Positions 54,765-64,000 of a DNA stretch of 64,000 nt are shown one piece after another. Position numbers and translations under genes: made by a program. The stretch comes from Panonychus citri (taxonomy: Eukaryota; Arthropoda; Arachnida; Trombidiformes; Tetranychidae), in contig NW_026515516.1 of assembly GCF_014898815.1 (NCBI RefSeq), forward strand, positions 496,001 to 560,000, written 5' to 3'. Numbering within the stretch: position 1 is the first letter of the stretch; each line of letters opens with the position of its first letter. Below the pieces are notes generated by a model. It saw only the letters and a program-made list of their open reading frames with translations. It searched no databases and had not been told where the DNA came from.

Positions 54765-56126
54765 TTATTCACCAGGCCTTCGAACGATTCCAATGAAAAG
54801 AATGACATTTGTTGCTGTGTCTCTAATTAGAAAGAGAAAAGGTCGATTGACAACAAATCGCGTTGGAAAAGCAGGTCGACCTGATCGGGCGATGAGAATA
54901 GCTGTTGACGCGGCAGCTTCAGTTCCCTCTTCATTAACTGAAATAAATACTTTGTGTACAACTGAATTAACTGTGACTCCTTTTGTCGACAATTTGAAAT
55001 CATATGTTGAATTTTTACTTTTAACATTTTTAGAAACTGTTGGAGGTGAAGAAGACGCTGGAGGATTTGGTTGAAAGAAATCGGATAAATCGGCAAATCG
55101 TGGGTCAAACAATTTCTTAATTCCCATTGAGTACAAGGGACCAGCAAGTTCCAGTTCTTGTTCAGCTTTGAATTTTGGTAAAACGACGGAAATTTCATCG
55201 TCAAACATGTTGGACACAATATCATCCAAATGACTGGGCTTCAACTGACGAATCAACGAGTCAACGCCTTTCGATGGATCAGGAAGAAGGATTAACATGG
55301 AGAAATCTTGATTAGCATATGGAAGTTCCAATACTGTACATCTAAGAGTTTCACTAACACCATACATAAGATTGGCGGTTAATTTCATGAAGGGAATTTT
55401 AATTGACTCAGCAGGGGTAACATGGAAAGTTCCAACTTCAGTTTTCGCTGAATCAAACTGATTGTACCATTTAGCGTGAAAATAGAGCGCATTGGCGATA
55501 ATGATTGTCGTCCACTGAGTAACACCACCAACTGGAATAAGATCTTTAATTTTACCATGAGTTTCCTCTTCTATCCATGAATTGATAGCCTGACGAGCTG
55601 ATCCAGGATCTGAGGTGAAATCCATCGAAGCGGCTTCCGTTGCGAAATGTTGTTTGACACAATCATTAAGTGTAAGTGCATCATTGATGAAAATCTTATT
55701 AGCAATCGAGTAGGCCATTTTTTTAGATGGTTCCTTTGATACGAGGGAAACATTTTTCTTCAATTGATACCAAAAACGTAACCCTTGATAGGCCATACCA
55801 ACAGCATGTTTGGGAACATTGTTCAACCCCAATACTGACCTTAACTCACGGTCAGTCTCATGGCGAGCACCCATGTAGGAAACAAGGAGAGCAGACCAGA
55901 TTGAGAATGGACTTAATATTAATCCAGGCGATGAGTCTTTAGATTCAAAGTTATGAAGAGAACGTAAAATGTCAAAAGAAAATTTTTGTAACCCAGAGAT
56001 GAGGGAACGTGAATAATTAGATGGACTATCTGAAAGATGATGTCCATTGGAAACGAAATCATCATCATAACATTTCTGGTAACTTCCTTCGGTCAATAAT
56101 AACACGATGAATAAAAAAAGTAACAT
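54765..56126 (-). CDS. Secreted inhibitory-type serpin
   Basis: 453 residues from the Met at 56124-56126, followed by a signal peptide ('MLLFLFIVLLLTEGSYQ'); the frame is open further upstream but that sequence looks non-coding. Serpin landmarks in order: 'LILSPFSIWSALLVSYMGAR', 'IANKIFINDALTLNDC', 'INSWIEEETHGKIKDLIP', 'IIIANALYFHAKW', the hinge 'NEEGTEAAASTAILIA' and 'FVVNRPFLFLIRDTAT'. The hinge has small residues at P15-P9, so it should be inhibitory. The loop continues 'RSGRPAF': standard 17-residue spacing puts Ser at P1 and Arg at P2, one residue shorter makes Arg P1 (trypsin-like target). A Ser/Pro-rich insertion of about 25 residues ('NPPASSSPPTVSKNVKSKN') interrupts the region before the hinge. 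Single exon. Confidence 0.93.
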   Translation of the reverse strand: MLLFLFIVLLLTEGSYQKCYDDDFVSNGHHLSDSPSNYSRSLISGLQKFSFDILRSLHNFESKDSSPGLILSPFSIWSALLVSYMGARHETDRELRSVLGLNNVPKHAVGMAYQGLRFWYQLKKNVSLVSKEPSKKMAYSIANKIFINDALTLNDCVKQHFATEAASMDFTSDPGSARQAINSWIEEETHGKIKDLIPVGGVTQWTTIIIANALYFHAKWYNQFDSAKTEVGTFHVTPAESIKIPFMKLTANLMYGVSETLRCTVLELPYANQDFSMLILLPDPSKGVDSLIRQLKPSHLDDIVSNMFDDEISVVLPKFKAEQELELAGPLYSMGIKKLFDPRFADLSDFFQPNPPASSSPPTVSKNVKSKNSTYDFKLSTKGVTVNSVVHKVFISVNEEGTEAAASTAILIARSGRPAFPTRFVVNRPFLFLIRDTATNVILFIGIVRRPGE

Positions 56127-57514
56127 GGTGATGGGATAAAACCCAGAAGAAGCACAACAAATTGATGGATACACTTTGATTACTTTTTGTTTGCAATTCA
56201 AATGGAATAGAAAATAGAATAGAAGAAAAGAAAAACAGTTAACCAAATTAACCGTTTTAACCTTGTTACTGGTGTTTGATGTAAAGAACAAAAAAAAGAG
56301 ATAATAAAAGAAGAGAAAAGAATTTATTCTCAATCACCACCTCAAAAGAAAGAGAAGATTTGTCATCAATAAAGTACAAGAGACCAGGTAAACCAGTATA
56401 CACACTGAGAAGAAAAGAAGACAGGATTAAAAAGAAGAAGAAGAAGCAAAATTATACAGTTTCTTCTATTAATAATATGATATTATATTATTACTCTTTT
56501 TAACATCAATTGTTGATTATCATCCATCAAACATAAGTGAGATTGAAATTGTCTCCTTGAGGCAAAGAGATGAGAGATTGTAACACAGATTCAACATCCA
56601 TGGTTTGGACACAATAACAATAAACAAAAATGGAAGAGAAAAAAATACAATAGATTTTAAAATGAAAATCGGAACATCAAAAATAGAATCAATTTAGAAG
56701 AAAACTAAAACAATTGTTAAGAAAACGTCATCAGAATATCAACAAAGAAAGTTCATCGTAAGAAGATTGATGAAACAGCGAAGTCTTTTCATGAAACTCT
56801 CTCTCTCTCTCTCTGCTCGACTAACGACCAATGATGACGAAATGAAAAGTAGGCTCAGAGGGAAATGTCAATTCTAATAATTAAAAGGATTAAAGGAATG
56901 AATGAAAAGTTAATTCGAGAGTAAATAGATTAATATAAATCTTTAATCCATCTTAGATTGATTCATTTTTTCAGAAGAAAATTTTCTTTCTCTTTTTCGA
57001 AATGTTAATTGTTTAGATAAATTGAGAGTCAGTAAAGTCAATTTGAGCTCAAAGTTAAGTTTCATTATTGAAAATTAATTTCAATTATCTTTCGGCAAAA
57101 AAGTTGATCTCTGGGGCTAATAAATCGATCACTTGGTCGATTTTATCGAAAATCTATCGGTTTTAACCCTTTCAGATTAAAGCTTCTAGAAAGAAATTTC
57201 TGTGTTCCGACAATCGATTCGTAGATCAGAATATCACTCGAATATCAGTTCGAATGCTCAACTCGATTCAAAGTATTCTAAAGTTTTAGAGTGAAATCTT
57301 TGTTTGTTTTTGTTCAAATTCATCTCCAATTACTTTTTGCTAATCAAATCAACAATCGAAACTTAATCATCTTCTAGATTTGAAACTTCAGTTAATTAAA
57401 TTCTAAACAAAAAATATTCAATTGATCCTTTTGTTTCCTATTTTTCTACAATATTTTGGTTCATAGAGATTCTTTTGTAATCGTAAAAGCACAACTTGCG
57501 AATTCTTGGCCAAC
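56127..57514. other. Non-coding region between serpin and the 154-residue gene
   Basis: Contains the serpin 5' region, a (CT)n run near 56798-56815 and, from 57115, a flank homologous to 52890-53130. No ORF supported. Confidence 0.55.
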
Positions 57515-58060
57515 ATGAACTTTCACCCTAATGATATTCATCAAGCAACTAATAGTGCGAACGTTTCTGGCTCCTATGAAGACGAAATCCGCCATCTTTT
57601 TCGAAATTTTCGTCCCAGTCCGTACGTCGCTCCTACAAATGGATTGAAAACTGAAAATCCCGTGAAAACGGAAAGTTCAGTCAAACCATCGCAGGTAAGA
57701 ATAGTTAGAGTACCAAAATAATTTCGAACATTTTTTTTTTGTTAACCGAATCTTTTGTATTCTTTGTATTTCCAGAATCGAGAACTGAATAGCAATCAAA
57801 AGTCAATGTTCTATTTGTACTTAAATCGCGATGAATTTGAACAGTCACTAGATCTCGTTGATTTGATCAATTTGTCTCGAAGAAATAATGAACCTGAATG
57901 GACCGAAGAGGAAGTTTTCACGATTTATAGTTGGACCTTAATTGGAACTGGATTCAACAAGCAGTTGAACAGTTCGGAAAATTGGAAGGAAAAAAGAGCC
58001 AATCGAGATATAAGTGCTTATTACGATCGCAAGTGGAACCAATCGCAAGCAAATCAATGA
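57515..58060 (+). CDS. Two-exon gene of unknown function (154 residues)
   Basis: Exons 57515-57694 and 57776-58060 with an 81-nt GT-AG intron in phase 0. Exon 1 product: 'MNFHPNDIHQATNSANVSGS', 'EDEIRHLFRNFRPSPY', then a Lys/Thr/Glu-rich linker. Exon 2 is ordered and helical: 'MFYLYLNRDEFEQSLDLVDL', 'RNNEPEWTEEEVFTIYSWTL', then a charged end. No signal peptide and no recognised family. A clean intron and regular helical pattern support a real protein. The paralogous flanks at 53.1 kb lack the gene entirely. Confidence 0.6.
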
Positions 58061-58970
58061 CCAACGAAACATAAGATGACCAAATGATCAAATGATGAGT
58101 CCAAATTTCACTGGAACAATTTCCATACAAATGACAACATGAATCGTGAACATGAACATGAACATCAGCGATTCATCAAAAAGTTTCCAAATAAATTCTC
58201 ATTTTTGAATATCATTTTCAGTTCGAAATCTCTTTAATTTCATCGCGAACGCGTTTATCCTATAGATGAAATTCTCGAATAAAGTTCACAGAAATTTTCG
58301 TTAGTCCTGAATCTCTTCACTAGATGTCAACTTGGTCTCCAGTTGAATAGATTTGATTGCAATTAATTCATTTGGAAATAATTTTTATTGTTGAAAATCA
58401 ATTTCAATTGTCATTCAGAAAAAAAAGTTCATCAGATACAAAAAAAATGAGCATTGGTCAATTGTGAAAATTTGGTTATGATAAAAAAACATCAGTAAAA
58501 ATAAATGAACGTTAATTGTTCATCGAGGTTTATGATCACAATTAAAATGATGGAATAAAAAATTGATGAATGTGATCACTTGAAAATATTACACATTAAT
58601 TAGTAGAACAATTAACAGTCAAAAAAAGGAATGAGTTTAATATAATTAGTCCAAGAATCTAAATGTCAATGAGATGTGAAAGGAAAGAGATTCAATGAGG
58701 TTTTAGATTTTTGGATTAATTTTACAAAAAAATTACATTTGATTTGAGATTATTAATATTATCAAATCAACGATTGCCAATTAAGTCACTTGTTTGTTTG
58801 TTTGTTTCAATGATTAGCAAAAAATAAGTGAAAATGATGAAATTGATGAAATTGATTCGAAGAGAGAAAAAGAGATGAAAATGAATCGATTGTCGTCCAT
58901 GCAAACCAATCAGAATTTAATGTTGATCCATTTCGATGATTAACTTATCTCGGATAAGCAGTCGAATTGA
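58061..58970. other. 3' flank of the 154-residue gene and of ovo
   Basis: Two convergent genes end here. From about 58220 the sequence is the right copy of the segmental duplication and includes dispersed repeat copy D (about 58430-58700). Confidence 0.65.
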
Positions 58971-59406
58971 TCATTCGGCGAATGGAAAATTGTTATCATT
59001 GAACTTGAAATGTCTCTTGTCATAGAATTTCGCCAATGCTGGTGAATATGGATGATTCTGTTTCAAGTGAATATAATGTTGTTCTGGTTGATTAGTTGTA
59101 TTTCCACATTCTTCGCACACATAAATCTTTGTCCTTCGCTCTTTGTAAGCGTAAGTGTGAGAAATCCCATGGACTTTGAGTGTGTGCGATTCCAATGAAC
59201 ATCTCTGAGTAAATGATTTATCACAATGATTACATTTATAAGGACGAACACCTAAAGGATCAAAGGCAAGAAAAAGAGCAACAATTAACACACTTGTTGA
59301 TTAGAATCACAAATAAGACTTTTCTTTTTTTTTCTTTTTTCTCTTTTTTCTCTCTTCGTTTTCTATTTTTACTGTTTGCTTTTCTCTTTTTCTCTTTCTC
59401 GTTAAC
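58220..59406. repeat. Segmental duplication, right copy
   Basis: Pairs with 53150-54329. It contains the functional last exon of ovo. The copies separate after CTCTTTCTCGTTAAC (right) versus CTCTTTCACGTTAAC (left). Confidence 0.9.
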
Positions 59407-61308
59407 TAGAAACTATTATTTTGTTCGTTAGAAAATTACCTCAAGAAATGAGAGAGGAGAGAGTACGGGAGAGGAAGATGAATGTTGAGTTATTTTAAGT
59501 GAAAGTTAAGGAACCAAGGGAAAGGTGAAAGGTGGAAGAGAGAAGAAGACAAGTCAAAATAGAAAAGAAAAGAGAAAATAAAAAGAAAGTAAAAAGCGGG
59601 TGGAGTAGGTGGTTGATGGAAAACATTGGAAATGGTCAAGGTAAAGGTAAACTAATCTAACGGCTTCAAGGTAATAAACCAATGGACAATACTATTTACT
59701 TTCTTTCGTCTTCAACTTTACCCTCTTTTCTGACCTTAGGCTTTTTTCTTGAAGCGAAAGAGTTAAAATCTCTGTTGGGGATCTTTACTTTTACTTCTAT
59801 CAACCATTAATAAGAATATAATCTCTCCACTCTCGGAATTAGGGATCAACCCAAAGACCAACGAAAGTGTTTCCATATTTATAGAAACCGTTAAGATAAG
59901 AATTTCTCTTTTCCTTTTCCTTTTCCTTTTCTTTTTCTTTTTCTTTTTCTCTCTTTACTTTCTTTCTTTCTCCTCTTCTTCTCTTCTACCTGTTGATTAA
60001 CTTTCTTTCTCCATTCACTCTAATTACCTGTATGAGTCCGTGTGTGTCTTTTCAGGTCGAAAGTGTCGTTAAAACCTTTGCCACAAAATGTACAAAGATA
60101 ACGTTTGATATCCGAATGACATTTCAAGTGTCGATTCAATAATCGGGACAAAGTGAATCGCTTATCACAAATTGGACATTTCATGGGATCATCTAAACTC
60201 GGCTGAACTACCGGTTGTATCTTTGTGGCATTCGAACTGGTCAGTAGTGGATTCTTAAGACCATGGCCTCCGTTTACGAAATCGATCGAGTTGAACATGT
60301 GAAGAGGAATTCCTGTAATCAATCAATCGATACATTCAAAGGATTAGAATCACAAATTATCAATAGAAATGTTATTAATAAAGAATCGTCTCAATACTTA
60401 CCCAGTCTTTGAGCGAGTAAATTAACTGTGTCTGGGAGCGAAGCGGGCACTTCATTTCCACCCGCCTCAATACGAGATCTTTCAATTGATTCTTTGTACA
60501 TTTTGTCAGTCACTTTGATTATTGGTTGAGATTCACATTCTAATTGGGATTGAGTGGATTGAGATGATTGAGATGAGAGAGATAAAGATGATGGTGATGG
60601 TGATGGAGATTGTGGTTGTGGATGATGAGCAAATTGATTCTTTTGTCGCGATTGAAGATGAGCTTGTTGTTGGTGTTGGTGTTGTGATACTTTCAAGTTG
60701 AGAGGACCGTCCGACTGATTAGTTGATTTGATGACAGAACCTCGTTGATAAATTGATGGGGAACATGAAGTGGATGAGTCGGGAATCGATGAGGATGATG
60801 AAGATGTCGATGGACATGGGGAAGATAAACATTCCAATGCACACCGAGAGTTTGACTCATTCGATAAAATGTCATCAGGAAAAGATGGAGACATTGGTTC
60901 AGGTGATGTGGTTGTAGAAAGACAATCAACAGATGACGAGGCCGACGAATAGGACGATGGACGCCGACGATTCCCTTGTTGTGGTTGTTTGTGTAGATAA
61001 AATTGTTCGTTGAAATATTTACTCTCCTCACTTGATCGTTTCACTGATTTACTGTCACTTGCACTTGCAATTCCAATTCCATGGTGAGAGTGATGCTCGA
61101 CACCGAGAGGAGAAGAGGACAATTCAATGGATCCGAATTTCTTGTGGAGATTGTGACAATTGGTCACTGAATTGGACGATGTTCCGGGAGGAGAGATTTT
61201 CTCATCGTCCTCTGGACTCGGTGGTGGTGTCACTGGTCTCCACTGGGACGGTTGCGAATTGTGGTCTTTACAACTCAGTCGCTTTCGAATTAAAAACACT
61301 TTTGGCAT
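58971..61308 (-). CDS. ovo: OVO/shavenbaby-type zinc-finger transcription factor
   Basis: Exons 61308-60402, 60312-60028 and 59251-58971 (both introns phase 1) give 490 residues. OVO factors direct germline and epidermal differentiation. The start 'MPKVFLIRKRL' is the conserved N-terminal repressor-type (SNAG-like) motif. The middle is Ser/Gln/Pro-rich, with 'DGPLNLKV' and 'TDKMYKESIERSRIEAGGNE'. Four fingers end the protein: 'CPICDKRFTLSRLLNRHLKCH', 'CTFCGKGFNDTFDLKRHTRTH', 'CNHCDKSF...H' and 'CEECGNTT...H', followed by 'PALAKFYDKRHFKF', diagnostic for OVO. Splitting after 'RTHTG' leaves fingers 3-4 in the last exon, which is also duplicated at 53894-54174. Upstream non-coding exons are possible. 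Confidence 0.95.
59252..60027 (-). other. ovo intron 2
   Basis: 776 nt with strong pyrimidine runs (TTTTTC blocks near 59330-59400 and 59905-59960 on +). The first 155 nt belong to the segmental duplication. No RNA gene seen. Confidence 0.7.
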
Positions 61309-62773
61309 TTTGATTGAGGAATTGAGACAATTGATTGTCAACAAGCAGAAAAGAAAAGAAATAAAATGAAATAAAAAGGAAAACGAGAGAAAATCAAAAG
61401 CGAATATCAAAGTAACGGTTATGAGTAAGTGAGTTTATCATTTGAATGTTACTTTATATTAACACAGAAACACCAATAAGACTGAAAGAGAAAAGAAAAC
61501 AAGTTAAACCACTTTCTCTATGGAAAGAGAGTCACTTTTTCTCCCGAATTTATCTTCTTTTCTCTTCTTCGCATCATCATTGGTCTTTTTTCTTTTTCTT
61601 TCTTATCTTCATCTTCTTTTCTCTCTTCTCTCTTCTCTCTCTCTCTCTCTCTGTTACTTCTCTTCCCTTTCTCCTTCTCCTTCTCTCTCTTTTTCTCTCA
61701 GAACTTTTCTTCTTCAGTTTTCACTTAAATTCTTAAATCTAATCAATTGATCCGATTAATTAATTAATTGTTCTCATTGTTTCCCTTTAATCTTTTTAAT
61801 CTTTTCCACTTCTTTTTGTAAACCATTTAAATATTTTCCTTGATTGGAATTCGACTCTCACTTTAATTCTAATGGTCTATTAGCCAATTCAATGGATCTT
61901 TACTTACGAGTAATGAGAGAGAGAGAGAGATGAAGATGAGAAGGTGAGTTGACCAGATGCAAGGGTCAAGCGATGGATCGCGAGATAGAAGGAGAGAGAG
62001 AAAGAGAGAGGAAGAGGAAGATGATGATATTAAAAAAAAGGTTAAAAAACTGTTTCCTTAGAGAAAAAGTAACACAAATAAAAGTAAACTGGACATAAGG
62101 TTATGTCCAGTTCGTTGGGATGTTGACCCTTTTGTGAATGGAAAAGGAAATCATTTAATTGATTATCACATCTCATGACCCTCTTTTTTATCTCTACCTT
62201 AACCTTTATTACTTAACCTCTTACCTTTTTTTTAACTTCCTCTTTCTACTCCTTCTTTGTGGGTGGAAACTATTAGGTGGTCAGTTTAAGGGGTCAAAGG
62301 GACTTTTATCTTTCCTTTTCTCTCCTTTTCTTTCTCTTCCCTTCCCTTTCTTTTCTTTCTCTTCCTCATCTTCCCTTTCTCTCCCTTCCTCTTACCCAAC
62401 ACTCAGGGAGTGGACATTATCTTTTACCTTTAACCAGCTGTACCAATGGTCAATCAAGTTGACCCTTCGATTAATATTAGTGAGAGTTTACATTTCATCT
62501 CATTTTTATTCACCTTTCCCTTAGTCACTCATTTATCTCTGTGACCCTTTGTCACATTGACATACATTTAATTCATTACAATTACAATTAACTTGTAATC
62601 TAATTTATCTTCTCACTTTCAACCATTCAAATCATTTCCGTTTTTATCTCAATCGATTCGTATCAATAATCAACAGGTAATATTATTAATACCAGAGTAT
62701 CATCATGATCGATGTCATCATCATCATAATCTTACAACAGAATCATAACCAAATCAAACTGTTAACTTTCTCC

Positions 62774-62813
<40 letters not shown>

Positions 62814-64000
62814 ATTTCTTCTAACTCTCTGATCACAATTAACTTTAATCCAGTTCTTTTTTACACCAAAATAATCACCAGAAAACTTTCACTTGTTTAC
62901 CAACAATAAAAAAGCCCAAAAGGTAAACAGGTAATTCCAGTTTCCATCTAAAGGTTCACATTGTTTTCATCCCGATAACTTGTGTCATCTTCATCTTCAT
63001 CCTCATCTTCGTCTTATTGCTCCTTCTTTCCCTTTCCCTTTCCCATTCCACCCTCCACACAACCTCCTCGACTCTCTCATCGCCCTCATCCGACCAGTTC
63101 CCCTACTTTCACCATCGATCCATTAATCTCACCCCTTAATTCACCCACTTCAAGTTTCCACCTTACAGACTTAAGATCATCTTCATCTTCATCTTTATCT
63201 TCATCATTGTGACTCTAAGAAAAAAAAAGAGTCAACAGGAAACTTGATTTCATCTTCACAGGTAAGAAAATCATCTTACCCTGAAAATCATTCTCATTCT
63301 CATCATCATCTTCATCTTCCTTTTTCTGTCTATTTTACTTTCTAATTTTCTGCTTCATATCATCTTCCCCACTCGAGACCCTTTTCCAAGAAAGTATATC
63401 ATCATCATCATCATCGTCACAATTAACTATTCAATTTATTAATTACACCCAAGTAACATACAATTTACTATCAAATCCTCTTTTGTCCATAAATTGTTTT
63501 GCTTAATGATCAACAATTAAAGGTATTTACCTTTGGAGATTAACAAAAGTTAACCTGTTAAATATACGAGAAAATCCCAAGGCAAGTTGACCTAAAACCG
63601 GATGACATAAGTTTTACGCGAATCTTAAATTAAAACTGATCTCATGGTTAGTTGATTACAATCAAAGTTAATTTCCATCTTCCAAATGTCCTTCTAATAT
63701 CAGTAATCATATATAAATAGTAACACAGTTACACAGGTAAATAGTAAAGTTAAACAATCAACAGGTAGTTAACATCATATCAAAGTAATCATGATTATCC
63801 AATAGAGTTAAAAATTTTCTTAAAATCTCAATGATTAACAATCTTAAAGCAAATTGATGAGGATAAACAAAAGTTACCAAAGTAAAGAGAAAGAGGAAAA
63901 CCAGATAAAAGATAAAATAGTAAAATTACCTTAGGATGATGATAAATGATGATGAGGATCAATTGGAAGATGGAGAGACAACACTTTACCGTTGTACCTT
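61309..64000. other. Upstream region of ovo, no gene seen
   Basis: Low-complexity DNA: T/C-rich tracts (61560-61730, 62310-62400), a (TC)n microsatellite at 62775-62809, and ATC/TCA runs near 62982-63010, 63300-63325 and 63400-63420. Short ORFs translating to poly-Ser/Leu/Phe are products of these repeats. The ovo promoter and possible 5' non-coding exons should lie here. Confidence 0.5.
62775..62809. repeat. (TC)n microsatellite
   Basis: Uninterrupted TCTCTC run of 35 bp upstream of ovo. Confidence 0.95.

Noticed and set aside
62982..63212. Ser-rich 76-codon ORF upstream of ovo
   Set aside because: Product of TCA/TCT runs; no start or splice context.
1..64000. tRNA, rRNA or CRISPR loci
   Set aside because: Nothing convincing seen by eye; the only tRNA-like match is the 14-nt primer binding site.

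Overview
The window looks like nuclear DNA of a small-genome arthropod, most likely a mite (composition and gene style suggest a trombidiform such as Tetranychus; moderate confidence, no marker gene proves it). Reasons: AT-rich intergenic DNA, mostly short introns (about 70-120 nt, with a few longer ones), metazoan housekeeping genes (SPT2, TMEM9, CEBPZ/NOC1, PCBD, Melted/VEPH1, MED23, OVO), Ser/Asn/Gln-rich low-complexity tracts and two large mobile elements.

Layout. (1) 1 to about 7.4 kb: a Polinton/Maverick virus-like DNA transposon cut by the left window edge. The C-terminus of its DNA polymerase B is on +. Facing it on - are, in transcription order, a packaging ATPase, a small basic protein, an uncharacterised protein, an integrase with chromodomain, a minor-capsid-like protein with a long coiled coil, a pX-like basic core protein, a major-capsid-like protein and an adenovirus-type protease. 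Several genes carry frameshifts or stops; ATPase, pX-like protein and protease are open. (2) 9.1-15.85 kb: one three-exon class A GPCR on - with large introns and no DRY motif. (3) 16.86-26.34 kb: a complete, young Ty3/gypsy LTR retrotransposon with near-identical 443/442-bp LTRs, a 5-bp target duplication, a tRNA-Ala primer site, one fused gag-pol ORF of 1803 codons and, in the env position, a second ORF of 752 codons. ORF2 joins a RING/zinc-finger module to a DEDDh 3'-5' exonuclease of the REXO/ISG20 type with every catalytic residue present. (4) 29-48 kb: a gene-dense block, SPT2 (-), TMEM9 (-), CEBPZ (+), PCBD (-), melted (+), MED23 (+). (5) 49-64 kb: small lineage-specific genes, a serpin (-) and the zinc-finger gene ovo (-). 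The last exon of ovo and its downstream flank are duplicated about 5.1 kb away, on the other side of the serpin.

Most notable: the LTR element combines an exonuclease ORF with more than 20 short perfect palindromes along its length. These share a GG-N-CC centre (usually AAGGACCTT), but their arm sequences differ while staying self-complementary. They fall in LTRs, leader, both ORFs and spacers, and in all three reading frames, which points to a constraint or generating mechanism at the DNA or RNA level. I know of no described element with this combination; database searches would be decisive.

No rRNA, tRNA or CRISPR feature was recognised by eye. Exon boundaries were placed by hand from GT/AG sites, reading phase and family similarity recalled from general knowledge; no database was searched.
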